DNA from: Candidatus Defluviilinea proxima
GTDB lineage: Bacteria; Chloroflexota; Anaerolineae; Anaerolineales; Villigracilaceae
Assembly: GCA_016721115.1 (NCBI GenBank)
Contig: JADKIW010000001.1
Location: 77,501-141,500 of the forward strand
Length of the DNA stretch: 64,000 nucleotides
Reading direction: 5' to 3'
A program made the position numbers and the translations under genes. Positions 8,533 to 17,740 of this stretch are shown piece after piece. The notes beneath the pieces were generated by a model. That model was not told where the DNA came from. It ran no database searches and was given only the letters and a program-made list of their open reading frames with translations. Numbering within the stretch: position 1 is the stretch's first letter; every line of letters begins with the position of its first letter.

Positions 8533-10167
8533 ATGCATCAGATCTATGATTATGTAATTATAGGAAGCGGCTTTGGGGGAAGTGTCTCTGCCATGCGCCT
8601 CACGGAAAAAGGATATTCCGTCCTTGTGCTTGAAAAAGGTAAACGCTTTGAAGATAAGGATTTTGCCAAGACCAACTGGCAGTTCTGGAAATATCTTTGG
8701 CTCCCCGCTTTGCGTGCGCACGGTATTTTACAGATCAGCATTCTCAAAGGTGTGATGGTTCTGCACGGAGCAGGTGTGGGCGGCGGAAGTTTGGGGTACG
8801 CCAACGTACTTGAGGTCCCTACCGATGAAACCTTCGCCACCCCTGCATGGAATCAAAATCTCAAATGGGGCGAGGTGTTGCGTCCACACTATGAAACGGC
8901 AAAGCGAATGCTCGGCGCGGCACGCAACCCAAAGTTATGGCGAGGCGATGAAGTCCTTAAACAGATCGCCGAAGAGCGCGGCATGGGTCACACCTTCCGT
9001 GCAACGGATGTTGGCGCATTTTTCGGGGAGGCAAATGTCACTGTTGCTGATCCATTTTTCGGCGGAGAGGGACCCGAGCGCGCAGGCTGTCGTCACTGTG
9101 GCGGATGCATGGTCGGTTGTCGTCATAATGCCAAGAACACGCTTCCGAAAAATTATCTGTATTTTGCGGAAAAGAATGGGGCAAAAGTTCAGTCAGAGGT
9201 TGAAGTTATAGATGTTAGACCGTGGACAGATGACGGTAGACGGTCAACGGTCAATAGTCCATCGTCGGACACTCGTTACGCCATCACCTATCAAACATCG
9301 ACAAAACTATTCAAGCAAACCAAAACGGTTTATGCACATAATGTCATCTTCTCTGCAGGCGTGATGGGGACAATGAAACTGTTGTTGAACTTGCGCGATG
9401 TGAAAAAGTCTTTGCCCGATCTTTCGCCACATCTCGGGGATATGGTGCGGACAAACTCCGAAGCCTTGCTCGGTTCGATCGCCCGCGAATCTGATATCAA
9501 TTATTCTGAGGGCGTTTCCATCTCTTCGATCTTCAACGCAGACGAGGTGACTCGCGTTGAACCCGTCCGTTACCCTGATGGTTCCTCGCTCATGCGTTTT
9601 CTTGGCGCACCACTCATCTCAGATGTGACCAATATCCCTGCGCGTATTTTCAAATCGCTCACATGGATCTTTAGCCATCCCATTGATTATTTGCGGACAA
9701 TGGTGCTCCCCGGTTGGGCGCACAACACAACCATTTTGCTTATCATGCAACACGTGGATAATCACATGAAATTCCGCATCGGGCGCAGTCCACTCACGCT
9801 CTTTCGCCGCGGCTTGGTCGCTGAACGCGAGACCGATCATGCAATCAACGCTCGTGTGGATGCAGGCCACGATGTGACACGCGCCTATGCTAAACGCATC
9901 AACGGTATTGCACTGGGTTCCGTTACCGAAAATGTTTTCAACCTCCCCACTACCGCACACATCCTCGGTGGCGCGCCCATTGGGAAGAATGCAAACGAAG
10001 GCGTTGTAAATGAGAACTTCGCTGTCCACAACTACGAAGGCATGTACATCATCGATGGCTCCATCATGCCTGCCAACCCCGGAGTGAATCCGTCATTGAC
10101 GATCACCGCGCTTGCCGAGTATGCGATGAGTAAGGTGCCCGATTCAACAGAACATCCTTTTCTTTAG
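8533..10167 (+). CDS. GMC-family FAD oxidoreductase (cholesterol-oxidase-like)
   Basis: FAD-dependent oxidoreductase of the GMC/cholesterol oxidase type. Dinucleotide-binding GSGFGG is at 11-16, the FAD-site GAGVGGGSL near 78-86, and a Cys-rich segment CRHCGGCMVGC near 195-205. The C-terminal GMC signature INP-like NPGVNPSLTITALAE ends the fold. It probably oxidises an alcohol or sterol-like substrate, which cannot be predicted. RBS GGAGGGAG precedes the ATG. Residues about 228-246 are encoded by a heptamer-repeat insertion (9214-9269), evidently tolerated in a loop. A decayed copy of its 3' end lies at 12110-12212. Confidence 0.88.
   Translation: MHQIYDYVIIGSGFGGSVSAMRLTEKGYSVLVLEKGKRFEDKDFAKTNWQFWKYLWLPALRAHGILQISILKGVMVLHGAGVGGGSLGYANVLEVPTDETFATPAWNQNLKWGEVLRPHYETAKRMLGAARNPKLWRGDEVLKQIAEERGMGHTFRATDVGAFFGEANVTVADPFFGGEGPERAGCRHCGGCMVGCRHNAKNTLPKNYLYFAEKNGAKVQSEVEVIDVRPWTDDGRRSTVNSPSSDTRYAITYQTSTKLFKQTKTVYAHNVIFSAGVMGTMKLLLNLRDVKKSLPDLSPHLGDMVRTNSEALLGSIARESDINYSEGVSISSIFNADEVTRVEPVRYPDGSSLMRFLGAPLISDVTNIPARIFKSLTWIFSHPIDYLRTMVLPGWAHNTTILLIMQHVDNHMKFRIGRSPLTLFRRGLVAERETDHAINARVDAGHDVTRAYAKRINGIALGSVTENVFNLPTTAHILGGAPIGKNANEGVVNENFAVHNYEGMYIIDGSIMPANPGVNPSLTITALAEYAMSKVPDSTEHPFL
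9214..9269 (+). repeat. In-frame heptamer repeat inside the GMC oxidoreductase
   Basis: Eight degenerate 7-mers in sequence: GTTAGAC, CGTGGAC, AGATGAC, GGTAGAC, GGTCAAC, GGTCAAT, AGTCCAT, CGTCGGA (consensus NGTNRAC). The translated segment is rich in D, R, S and T, unlike the surrounding fold. It sits between two beta-strand-like stretches, so it is read as a loop insertion. Confidence 0.7.
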
Positions 10168-10178
10168 ATTAATCGATT

Positions 10179-11960
10179 TTAGTTGCTGTTTCCGCAGGCA
10201 TACTCCACGGGTGTCAGGGTGTAATTTTCTGATCCAAATCCACTCGCGTCAGCAGCCTTACCCGGCCCCTTTGCTTGAATATAGACGGTTGTCTCCAAGC
10301 TTCCTGAAATTGTAAACGTACCTTTGCCTGATGCAGGCACACCTGCCCCGCTCCCCACATACGAATACGTTCCACCGCCTGGCAGTTTACCCTCTTCCGC
10401 TGAATTGGGTGTGAATGTCAGTGTGATCGCCCCTCCATAGACCGATCCTTTTACAGAAAATTTACCGGGGAAATTACACGTCGATTCATTAACCTTCATT
10501 CCATCCGTGCCGCCACTCATAACGAAACCTGGCTTGCACGCATTCTTGATATTGAACTGGCCATTCACAAGCACATCCTGACCGTATACCTCCAGCATGC
10601 GGGTTTGTAATTCCTTATAAAATGGAGTGGCACCGGCCGCAATCTTTCTTATTAACTGAAGTGCGCATGGGCCATTGGTAAATTTCTGTCCATCGCTTTT
10701 CTTTTCCTTGCACTCCTCACCGGCATTATCGATCACATCCTTGGCCTTCTCGATCACTTCATCCATCGCCTGGTTCTCATGGTCAATCCTGATCGTCTGA
10801 TCCTTACCACCATCTTTTAACTTACTCGCTTCCTTTAGAAAATTAATGGCATCCGTCAACTCGTGGCACTCGGTAACTTCCTGGATTCTTCGATGAAATG
10901 TGTTGTATCTTGTCAGCCATTCGATCCTTGGCAGAGGCGTGAGATCATCTTCATTTGCCAGCGAGGCGGCATTTTTTTGATCAAAAGCAGCCGATGAATC
11001 CGATGGTGGGTTTTGTTGCACGAGTTTAGCGGCCCGATCTGGGCTAACTTGACCTGCGCCGGCCGGACGTAATTCTGACAACCATTGCCGGACCGCATCC
11101 ATGAATTGAGCTTTCGGACTCGCGAGGTGTGCAGATCCTGGAATGTAGCTGGTACCCAGCGCCGAATCATTTACAGGCCGTAGCGCAAACTCTCCCCCGT
11201 AACCTTCAAACGAAAACCCGACCGTTGCAAAGCCATCCGTAGTAACTGCAGAAGGCGGTGTAATGGTCAAGGTAGCAGGTTCATTCAGCACCAATCCTTC
11301 CGGTTCTATTCCAACCACACCAATCATCTCTCCATCCAACGGCCATGCCGAAAGATCACTGAGCGGGATCAAACTAATATCCGTCTCCTGCTCGAGCGCA
11401 CCAGGTGGGATGGACAGTTCATATGATACGCCTGACGAATCCATGACCGAAATGATGCCGCCTGCGGGTCCGATCTTCTGGCTAACCGCTACAGATGTAT
11501 CAAACTCAACTAACACCTGAAGCGGATTCGGCTGACGGGCTGGAGTGGTCACATTCGCCACAGATCGTCCAATGGAAACGGAATCGCTTACTGCCTCCAC
11601 CACATAGATAAGTTGGCTGTCTGGGGCTACAAGAAAGTCTTCATATTCTGTCGTAGTAGATGGCAAGTCAATGACCGTCAATACCACGCCGCCATTTGTT
11701 GTCACCGCAACATGATAGGATGTTGCACCGTCAACTGCCTGCCAGACTAACTTCACACTGTCCGCGGATGTGGCTTCTGCCGAAAATCCTTCCGGGCCAT
11801 TGCCGCTTGCCACGGGAGGAGGTACTTTTGTGGCTACCCTTTCCTGCGGACTTTCACCGGTCGGTGGAACTTGGCTGACCGATGGGCCGCTAAGGGCATT
11901 ACATGCAATTGAAATTACAAAGTACAATACGAACAGATAATACGGCTTTTTTACCTTCAT
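10179..11960 (-). CDS. Large lipoprotein with FN3-like and ZU5-like domains
   Basis: ATG at 11958-11960 (MKVKKPYY) gives a short basic n-region, hydrophobic core and lipobox SIAC; the longer frame to 11993 is less likely. After a Pro/Ser-rich linker a fibronectin-III-like domain follows (about 55-140, with WQAVDGATSYHV). A ZU5-like domain comes next (about 160-270, with AGGII and the IPPGAL motif). The rest is a helical/Cys-containing region and a C-terminal beta-rich domain. No enzymatic motif. It is a probable surface scaffold or adhesion protein. It lies between the GMC gene and the decayed copy of that gene's end, in opposite orientation. Confidence 0.75.
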   Translation of the reverse strand: MKVKKPYYLFVLYFVISIACNALSGPSVSQVPPTGESPQERVATKVPPPVASGNGPEGFSAEATSADSVKLVWQAVDGATSYHVAVTTNGGVVLTVIDLPSTTTEYEDFLVAPDSQLIYVVEAVSDSVSIGRSVANVTTPARQPNPLQVLVEFDTSVAVSQKIGPAGGIISVMDSSGVSYELSIPPGALEQETDISLIPLSDLSAWPLDGEMIGVVGIEPEGLVLNEPATLTITPPSAVTTDGFATVGFSFEGYGGEFALRPVNDSALGTSYIPGSAHLASPKAQFMDAVRQWLSELRPAGAGQVSPDRAAKLVQQNPPSDSSAAFDQKNAASLANEDDLTPLPRIEWLTRYNTFHRRIQEVTECHELTDAINFLKEASKLKDGGKDQTIRIDHENQAMDEVIEKAKDVIDNAGEECKEKKSDGQKFTNGPCALQLIRKIAAGATPFYKELQTRMLEVYGQDVLVNGQFNIKNACKPGFVMSGGTDGMKVNESTCNFPGKFSVKGSVYGGAITLTFTPNSAEEGKLPGGGTYSYVGSGAGVPASGKGTFTISGSLETTVYIQAKGPGKAADASGFGSENYTLTPVEYACGNSN

Positions 11961-12109
11961 GATGTACGCTCCATTTCCATAAGCACTATACACCTCTCTA
12001 TTCGTTTCCAGCAGGACATTAGGGTCAATTGCGTAATAATTAACTAACCAAACCCCATTCTGTTATTTCAACTAAATCATTCTATTGAACTCTCAAAAGG
12101 AACGATTAA

Positions 12110-12212
12110 GACTATGAAGGGCTTTGTATTATTGACCGCATCATCATGCCTGCCAACCCGGAGTGAATCCGTCATTAACGATCACCGCGCTTGCCGAGTA
12201 TGCGATGAGTAA
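12110..12212 (+). pseudogene. Decayed 3'-end fragment of the GMC oxidoreductase gene
   Basis: Bases 12142-12212 match 10062-10133 of the GMC gene with only one base missing (a C near 12158) and one substitution. The 5' side (12110-12141) is still recognisable at protein level: D-Y-E-G-x-x-I-I-D versus N-Y-E-G-M-Y-I-I-D, with mostly third-position changes. The lost C breaks the frame, and there is no start or body, so it is a remnant. The matching copies are direct repeats about 2.1 kb apart flanking the lipoprotein gene. Confidence 0.85.
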
Positions 12213-12314
12213 AATTCAGCAAAAATTTGTTGTTTGAGCAATGGAAGGTATGGCGACCAAGAACTTATTACCCCAACATCGGCTGTCAGAATTTTTTATA
12301 AAAGGAGAGTTCGT

Positions 12315-12956
12315 ATGGAGTACAAACCCGACACTATAAAAGTATCTGCATCACACCGCGAGGAAATCTTTGCAGATCGTGCCGATCTGCTTGTGAATGT
12401 AAAAGGCTCGTCCCTTGTGAGCGGCGACCAGGCGATGAAAAAAGCGAAAGAGGTGAATGGGCTTGTCGAAGCATTGACCAGCTTTGGGTTAAGTCCCGAA
12501 GCGATCCATTTGCAAGGGGTTCACATCGAAACATCAAGCGGCATGGTGTTGAAGTCATCCAGCGCTACATATCGTCTCAAAATCCGTTGCGATAAACTGG
12601 ATCAACTCGCAGAACTACTCGATATCATCTCCTCTCAAAAAAACGCTTCGCTTGAACAGATCGAGTGGAAATATAATGAAGCTGAAGCACGTGAGCATGG
12701 ATTATCCATAACGATGGAAAAGGCAAAGAGCAAAGCAGAAAAAGTAGCATCTTCGCTCGGTGTGAAATTATTGGGTATATACGATTTTATTGAGAATGCG
12801 TATGATGAAGAGGTGCCAATACGATTTCAGGCACAGTCAGCGATGATGAAATCACGCGCACCCGCACCGGCTGAGCCCAATTTGGACATGGACATCCACC
12901 ATAGTAAAACGATCAACGTAAATGTTGAGATTTGGTACAGAGTATCCGCCTTCTAG
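12315..12956 (+). CDS. SIMPL-domain (DUF541) protein
   Basis: 213 aa, start ATG 12315 with AAGGAG 9 nt upstream; the in-frame region before it lacks an RBS. The sequence fits the SIMPL/DUF541 family: an N-terminal IKVSASHRE strand, a central SGDQAMKKAKEVN helix, and a C-terminal AKSKAEKVASSLGVKLLGI segment. Families of this type form oligomeric periplasmic or cytosolic shells; no signal peptide is present here. Function unknown. Ends at a bidirectional terminator. Confidence 0.82.
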   Translation: MEYKPDTIKVSASHREEIFADRADLLVNVKGSSLVSGDQAMKKAKEVNGLVEALTSFGLSPEAIHLQGVHIETSSGMVLKSSSATYRLKIRCDKLDQLAELLDIISSQKNASLEQIEWKYNEAEAREHGLSITMEKAKSKAEKVASSLGVKLLGIYDFIENAYDEEVPIRFQAQSAMMKSRAPAPAEPNLDMDIHHSKTINVNVEIWYRVSAF

Positions 12957-12959
12957 AAG

Positions 12960-12991
12960 AAAGAGCCAGGGACTAGTGTCTCTGGCTCTTT
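12960..12991. terminator. Bidirectional terminator between SIMPL and META genes
   Basis: AAAGAGCCAGGGAC / GTCTCTGGCTCTTT hairpin with A-rich and T-rich flanks, between two convergent genes. Confidence 0.85.
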
Positions 12992-12993
12992 CT

Positions 12994-13383
12994 TTATTTC
13001 CGTTTCAACATGATGAATGCGCTGCCATCAGCAGAAGTAATGGTCAACTGATCATCATTCAAAATAAAAGTTGCATCTTTTTGCAAAACGGTCAACGTGC
13101 TTGATTCTTGATCTGCCACTGCTTCACAGAACATCATTGTAGACATGACAGAGCCAAACTTGATCTTGTTGCCATCTACAGTGTACTCTCCGCCAAATCC
13201 ATTACAGCCCACATTTCCACTCATTTGGCCGTCCTTGAATTCAATGGAAGTTTCCACGTCGGGCACGGCCGCTGTTTGATCGTACGAAACCAATTTCCAC
13301 TGTCCTTCAATGGATGCGGTCGATCCGCTGGAACAGGCACTCAACAGAATTACCAACAACAGTCCAATTACAAACTTATTCAT
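12994..13383 (-). CDS. META-domain lipoprotein (HslJ-like)
   Basis: 129 aa from ATG 13381-13383, chosen because it places a signal peptide with lipobox LSAC directly at the start. The domain is a META/HslJ fold: GQWKLVSY near the N-terminus, SGNVGCNGFGGEY in the middle, and the MMFCEA segment. In other bacteria such proteins are linked to heat-shock or antibiotic tolerance. The role here is unknown; an extracytoplasmic membrane-attached location is predicted. Confidence 0.88.
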   Translation of the reverse strand: MNKFVIGLLLVILLSACSSGSTASIEGQWKLVSYDQTAAVPDVETSIEFKDGQMSGNVGCNGFGGEYTVDGNKIKFGSVMSTMMFCEAVADQESSTLTVLQKDATFILNDDQLTITSADGSAFIMLKRK

Positions 13384-13510
13384 GATTTTTCTCCGATTTT
13401 TATTATCAATTACCAGACGATGCTTTTCAGTAAAAGTTCCCACGCCAAACAGTCTAGCACTTTTGTTCTAGTAATGATAAAATCGTTCCTTCCACAGGAG
13501 AGATTGTATT

Positions 13511-14488
13511 ATGTCCCCCACTATAACAGTTGAACAGCTTAGCAAGACCTACCAGGTTCCCGAACGCGAAGGCGGATTCGGCGCAGCGGTGAAGAGTTTC
13601 TTCAAACGTAAATTTAAAGATGTAAAGGCCGTACAGAACGTCAGCTTCAAGATCGAGCAGGGAGAAGTTGTCGGTTTTCTAGGCCCGAATGGAGCGGGTA
13701 AGACAACCACACTCAAAATGTTATCTGGCCTGCTCCACCCCACTGGCGGCAAAGCAACCGTGCTCGGGTTCACACCTTGGGAGCTCAAGACCGATTACCT
13801 TCGCTCGATGACCCTCGTGATGGGACAGCGCAACCGCCTCTCATGGGATATCCCTGCGGCGGATTCGTTTTTACTTGCCCAGGCAATCTATCGTCTTCCC
13901 GACGATGAATACAAAGCGACATACAAAGAACTTGACGAGATGCTTGAGCTTGAACCATTGATGAAGAAGCCCGTCCGCAATCTTTCGCTCGGCGAGCGCA
14001 TGAAGTGCGAGATCGCAGCAGGTTTGCTCCACCGCCCCAAAGTGTTGTTCCTTGATGAACCCACCATCGGGCTTGATATCACAGGTCAGGTAAAGATCCG
14101 TGAGTTCTTGCGCGAGTACAACAAACGCACCGGCGCAACGATCATCCTCACCAGTCACTACATGGCAGATGTGACCGCACTGTGCGAGCGCATTATCATC
14201 ATCCACCACGGACAGCTTAAGTATGATGGCGGCATCGCCAATCTCTCACGGCGCATTGCTCCGTTCAAGCTGATCGGGGTAAGGCTGGAAAAAGCAAACG
14301 GGCATAACCTGTCTCAGTACGGCGAACCAGTTCAAAATGAGGAAGACGCGGAGAAGCAGTACATCCAGGTCAAAGCCGAAGATGTCACAAAGGTCACATC
14401 ACGGATGTTGTCCGAACTTCCCATCCACGATATCACGATCACTGACCCGCCGATTGAAGATGTGATCGAACGGGCATTCAACGAATAA
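13511..14488 (+). CDS. ABC-2 exporter ATPase (COG4586-like)
   Basis: 325-aa ATP-binding subunit: Walker A GPNGAGKTT (about 56-64), signature LSLGERMKCE (about 159-168), Walker B VLFLDEPT (about 178-185) and H-loop SHYMADV. The extra N-terminal insertion (VKSFFKRKF, about 28-40) and the C-terminal domain are typical of the COG4586 subgroup, which pairs with two six-helix permeases as seen immediately downstream. The exported substrate is unknown. RBS CAGGAGAG lies upstream of the ATG. Confidence 0.9.
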   Translation: MSPTITVEQLSKTYQVPEREGGFGAAVKSFFKRKFKDVKAVQNVSFKIEQGEVVGFLGPNGAGKTTTLKMLSGLLHPTGGKATVLGFTPWELKTDYLRSMTLVMGQRNRLSWDIPAADSFLLAQAIYRLPDDEYKATYKELDEMLELEPLMKKPVRNLSLGERMKCEIAAGLLHRPKVLFLDEPTIGLDITGQVKIREFLREYNKRTGATIILTSHYMADVTALCERIIIIHHGQLKYDGGIANLSRRIAPFKLIGVRLEKANGHNLSQYGEPVQNEEDAEKQYIQVKAEDVTKVTSRMLSELPIHDITITDPPIEDVIERAFNE

Positions 14489-14492
14489 TTTC

Positions 14493-14585
14493 CGTCCTGA
14501 GCGGAGTGACGAGTGCAACGAGGAACGCAGTCGAAGGACACGTAACATGCAACCAGCCGCTTCGACTTCGCTACGCTCAGCGAGG
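14493..14585 (+). repeat. Dispersed repeat, CTGAGCGGAG/GTCGAAG family
   Basis: Contains CTGAGCG (14497-14503) paired with CGCTCAG (14574-14580), and GTCGAAG (14530-14536) paired with CTTCGAC (14560-14566), so it can fold into a long hairpin. The same core words recur at 19261-19360 and 21661-21704. The element's end contributes GAGGAG in front of the permease gene. Confidence 0.75.
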
Positions 14586-14597
14586 AGAAAATAAAAC

Positions 14598-15401
14598 ATG
14601 CTAAACATTTTCAAACGACTCTGGCAAGTGAACTGGGCAGAACAATGGCAATATCGCGCCAACCTTTTCATGTATATTTTTTATTGGTTGGTCTCACCCA
14701 TCATTTACCTCGCTGTGTGGACGAGCATCGCCAATGCCAGCGCTAACGGTAACGTCAGCGGCCTCACCGCCAACGACTTCATCACCTACTATATGATTCT
14801 GCTCGTCTGCGATCAACTCACGAGCAACATCATCATTCACATCCTCGCAAACAAAGTGCAGGACGGCACACTCTCAGGCGAACTTATCAAACCCATTCAC
14901 CCAGTGTTGACGAATACACTCGTGAACGACATCGCATTCAAGGCATTGAACATCATGATCCTGACCCCGATCTGGATCGTGCTTGCGCTTCTTTTCAAGC
15001 CCAATTTTGCTTCTGTTACGATCAGCGGAATTCTACTCTCGATCCCTGTTCTCCTGCTCGGATACGCGATCAACTTTTTGTTATCTGGCACGATCACGTC
15101 TTTGGCTTTTTGGACAACACGCGTCTATTCCATCCATGAGTTTTATTACGCGATGATCCTTTTGTTCGCGGGGCAGTTCGTACCACTGAAACTGATGCCT
15201 ACGTTAATCCAGAACATTGCAAAGTTTTTACCGTTCCAATTGTTCATGTACCTGCCCATTCAAATGATACAAGGGAAGCTTTCGTCAACCGAGATCTTGC
15301 AGGGATACATGGCGGGCATACTCTGGTTCCTTGTTGCGTGGTTTTTATTCCGCTGGGTTTGGCGCGAAGGTGTCAAACGCTATTCAGCGGTGGGAGCATA
15401 A
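14598..15401 (+). CDS. ABC-2 exporter permease (first subunit)
   Basis: 267 aa with about six hydrophobic helices and an ABC-2 fold (early WAEQWQYRANLFMYIFYW segment, later FAGQFVPLKLMP, the typical 'GQ-x-x-P' motif of COG4587/COG3694 permeases). It follows the ATPase across a repeat that carries the ribosome binding site. It should form a heterodimeric channel with the next gene. Confidence 0.88.
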   Translation: MLNIFKRLWQVNWAEQWQYRANLFMYIFYWLVSPIIYLAVWTSIANASANGNVSGLTANDFITYYMILLVCDQLTSNIIIHILANKVQDGTLSGELIKPIHPVLTNTLVNDIAFKALNIMILTPIWIVLALLFKPNFASVTISGILLSIPVLLLGYAINFLLSGTITSLAFWTTRVYSIHEFYYAMILLFAGQFVPLKLMPTLIQNIAKFLPFQLFMYLPIQMIQGKLSSTEILQGYMAGILWFLVAWFLFRWVWREGVKRYSAVGA

Positions 15402-15402
15402 T

Positions 15403-16188
15403 ATGCACTTCCTCAAACTCATTTCCACCTTGTTCAAAGTGAATGTCCAAATGGCAGTTGCCTATCGTGCGGATGCTCTTATCAACATTTTGCTCAACAT
15501 GATGTGGCTCGGCTGGGAATTGTTGGGTTTGTCCATTATCTTCAGCAACACCAATACACTCGGCGGCTGGGGATTTGGTGAACTTCTCGCATTGCTTGGC
15601 ATCTTCAAGATCGTCCACACCATGATGATGACACTCGTCTGGCCCAACACAGAGAAGTTCAATCAATCCATCCGTGACGGTTCAATGGACTACACCATCC
15701 TCCAACCTGTCAGCAGTATGTTCCTGGTCACGTTCTCCCGCATCAACATCTGGCGGCTCTGGGATATTCCCGTCGCTATTATTTTGATCTTCATCGGCAT
15801 TAACCGGGCCGGTGATGTGACCACTCCCCTTAGCATCCTGTACTTCCTCCTGCTGATCGTTTGCGGAGCGATTGTCATCTACAGCCTGTGGATCGTGATG
15901 ATCGCATTCACGTTCTACTTTACAAAGTTCGATAACAACGTCACCCTTTTGCAAGCCTTGCTGGATGCAGGCCGCTATCCTGTGTCCGTCTATCCGCCCT
16001 GGCTTCAGGTTATTGTGACGTTTATCATCCCTGTTGCTGTTGCCACAACCATACCAGTCCGCGCACTCAGGCAGGAATTAGGTACGCCGCAAACATTCAT
16101 GTTTATCGGGATTGCCATCGCAAGTTTTCTCGTCGCTTCGCAGATATGGAAATTTGGCTTGAAAAAATATAGCGGAGCAAGCAGTTAG
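15403..16188 (+). CDS. ABC-2 exporter permease (second subunit)
   Basis: 261 aa, ATG 15403 two bases after the stop of the first permease. Six hydrophobic helices; segments PNTEKFNQSIRDGSMDYTIL and DAGRYPVSVYP match the COG3694/DUF990 permease family. Translation is probably coupled to the upstream subunit. Confidence 0.88.
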   Translation: MHFLKLISTLFKVNVQMAVAYRADALINILLNMMWLGWELLGLSIIFSNTNTLGGWGFGELLALLGIFKIVHTMMMTLVWPNTEKFNQSIRDGSMDYTILQPVSSMFLVTFSRINIWRLWDIPVAIILIFIGINRAGDVTTPLSILYFLLLIVCGAIVIYSLWIVMIAFTFYFTKFDNNVTLLQALLDAGRYPVSVYPPWLQVIVTFIIPVAVATTIPVRALRQELGTPQTFMFIGIAIASFLVASQIWKFGLKKYSGASS

Positions 16189-16286
16189 TCCAGTACCAAT
16201 TTGCCGTAGCAGTCGGTGCAAACGAGTCGTATACTATTTGCAAGGTGGACATACACACCAAACTCATCCCAAAAGGAGAATGCAAA

Positions 16287-16763
16287 ATGATGGACTCGTC
16301 TTTCCCTCAAACACCGCCTGCGATTGATGAATTGAACTACGAATCGAACCTGATCATGGGCTTGATCGGCGGTGGGATCGCGATGTTGGTCAGCGCCATT
16401 ATATGGGGCGCGGTCACCTACTTCACCGAATACCAGATCGGGTGGATGGCAATTGGCGTTGGTTTTTTGGTTGGTATCGCAGTCAAATTCTTTGGAAAAG
16501 GAAAGACCGCAATCTACGGTATCTCCAGCGCCATACTCGCACTAATCGGGTGTGTGCTTGGAAATTTGATCTTCTACTCAGGCATCATCGCACGAGAAGA
16601 GGGAGCTTCTTTTCTACAAGTGTTCCTTTTCTTCCTTACGTCCCCAGCCGCCACTGTTGAACTATTCTCTACTGCCTTCGAGTTTATGGACATTTTGTTT
16701 TACGGTATTGCCGCATGGGTGGGATTCAGCACAGCGCTTGATATCAAACGCGCCAGAAGATAA
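16287..16763 (+). CDS. Small four-helix membrane protein
   Basis: 158 aa from ATG 16287 with AAAGGAG 9-14 nt upstream; an earlier in-frame ATG lacks that spacing. A short acidic N-terminus is followed by four hydrophobic helices with glycine-rich turns (about 20-45, 50-70, 75-100, 125-150). Looks like the integral membrane proteins of unknown function common in Gram-positive-type genomes. No family confidently recognised. Ends at a terminator. Confidence 0.75.
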   Translation: MMDSSFPQTPPAIDELNYESNLIMGLIGGGIAMLVSAIIWGAVTYFTEYQIGWMAIGVGFLVGIAVKFFGKGKTAIYGISSAILALIGCVLGNLIFYSGIIAREEGASFLQVFLFFLTSPAATVELFSTAFEFMDILFYGIAAWVGFSTALDIKRARR

Positions 16764-16766
16764 AAA

Positions 16767-16793
16767 GAAGGAGCCGCAATTCCCGGCTCCTTC
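16767..16793. terminator. Bidirectional terminator
   Basis: GAAGGAGCCG / CGGCTCCTTC hairpin between two convergent genes, with A and T runs on the flanks. Confidence 0.8.
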
Positions 16794-16812
16794 TTCATTT
16801 CAATAATATTTC

Positions 16813-17640
16813 TTACGCTTTCCGATTGAATTGAACTCGGTTGAACAACGTGATCCCTGCTGCTGCAGAGACGTTCAACGATTCGACCTTTTCATTAATG
16901 GGGATTCGAATTTGCATCGTGGCGGCTTCCTCGATCTCGGGGGTACAGCCTTCCTTTTCACTGCCAAAGACAATGAGCAAACGTTCAGGAATAGATGCAA
17001 TCTCCTCCACGCTTTTTTCTGCTTCCATCGCAGTGACGAGTAATGTCTCGTTGTTAGCTTTGCAATAATCGAGAAAGTCTTTCGTTGAAGCGGTCATGAT
17101 CGGAAGGGTGAACATGTATCCACGACTGGCACGAATGAGACGTCGGTCATACAGATCGAGCGGATCCATGTTCAAAAGGATCATCCCGCCCAAGTCCAAT
17201 GCCAGTGACGTGCGGATGATATTCCCGATATTTCCTGAAATGCTCAAATCTTCCAAAACGACAATATCCTTTTTAATCGTCTTCAACAACTCCAAACCTT
17301 TTGGCTGGGGCGTTTCAGCGATCGCAAAAATACGGGACATCTTATCGTTCTCAAAGATCTTTTTCGTCGTCCGTTTTGCCACTTCATGGATCGTGGCACC
17401 GGGTGTCAACTTATTCCGCAAAGTATCAGAGATGACTTCTTCCCCAGCAAAGTACACCGATTCGATCTCCACGCCCGCTTCCAACGCCTGGATGATGTTC
17501 TCTTCATCGTCAATGAGGATCTGATTGAGTTCACGCCGCCCATCTCGATGCAACAACTGGCGGATAGGACCAGCCAATGGATGATTGAGAGAATCAATGT
17601 GGAAGGGGTTATATGGTTCGTTGGAAGTTTGTTCATTCAT
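16813..17640 (-). CDS. SpoU/TrmH-family rRNA 2'-O-methyltransferase (TsnR-like)
   Basis: 275 aa. The SPOUT motifs are intact: GNIGNIIRT (motif 1, near residue 137), VFGSEKEG (motif 2, near 223) and IPINEKVESLNVSAAAGI (motif 3, near 248-265). The N-terminal domain (about 20-110) resembles the RNA-binding half of TsnR/NshR thiopeptide-resistance enzymes, which methylate 23S rRNA A1067. It could be a self-resistance type enzyme or an ordinary rRNA modifier; the sequence alone does not decide. Cytosolic. Confidence 0.85.
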   Translation of the reverse strand: MNEQTSNEPYNPFHIDSLNHPLAGPIRQLLHRDGRRELNQILIDDEENIIQALEAGVEIESVYFAGEEVISDTLRNKLTPGATIHEVAKRTTKKIFENDKMSRIFAIAETPQPKGLELLKTIKKDIVVLEDLSISGNIGNIIRTSLALDLGGMILLNMDPLDLYDRRLIRASRGYMFTLPIMTASTKDFLDYCKANNETLLVTAMEAEKSVEEIASIPERLLIVFGSEKEGCTPEIEEAATMQIRIPINEKVESLNVSAAAGITLFNRVQFNRKA

Positions 17641-17687
17641 AAGTTGGATAATATGCGGTTATGGAAGGGGTGTCAAGAAGTTTACAG

Positions 17688-17720
17688 AGGTGACAGTCGC
17701 TTTATAAGTGGCTGTCACCT
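17688..17720. repeat. Short palindrome AGGTGACAG/CTGTCACCT
   Basis: Perfect 9-bp inverted repeat (17688-17696 and 17712-17720) with partly pairing GCTT/AGTGGC inside, in the divergent spacer between the methyltransferase and the pseudouridine synthase. Lacks a T run, so it reads as a repeat or operator more than a terminator. Confidence 0.5.
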
Positions 17721-17740
17721 TACTAAAGTAAAATAGACCC

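Noticed and set aside
17688..17720. Rho-independent terminator
   Set aside because: No T run on either side and the flanking genes are divergent.
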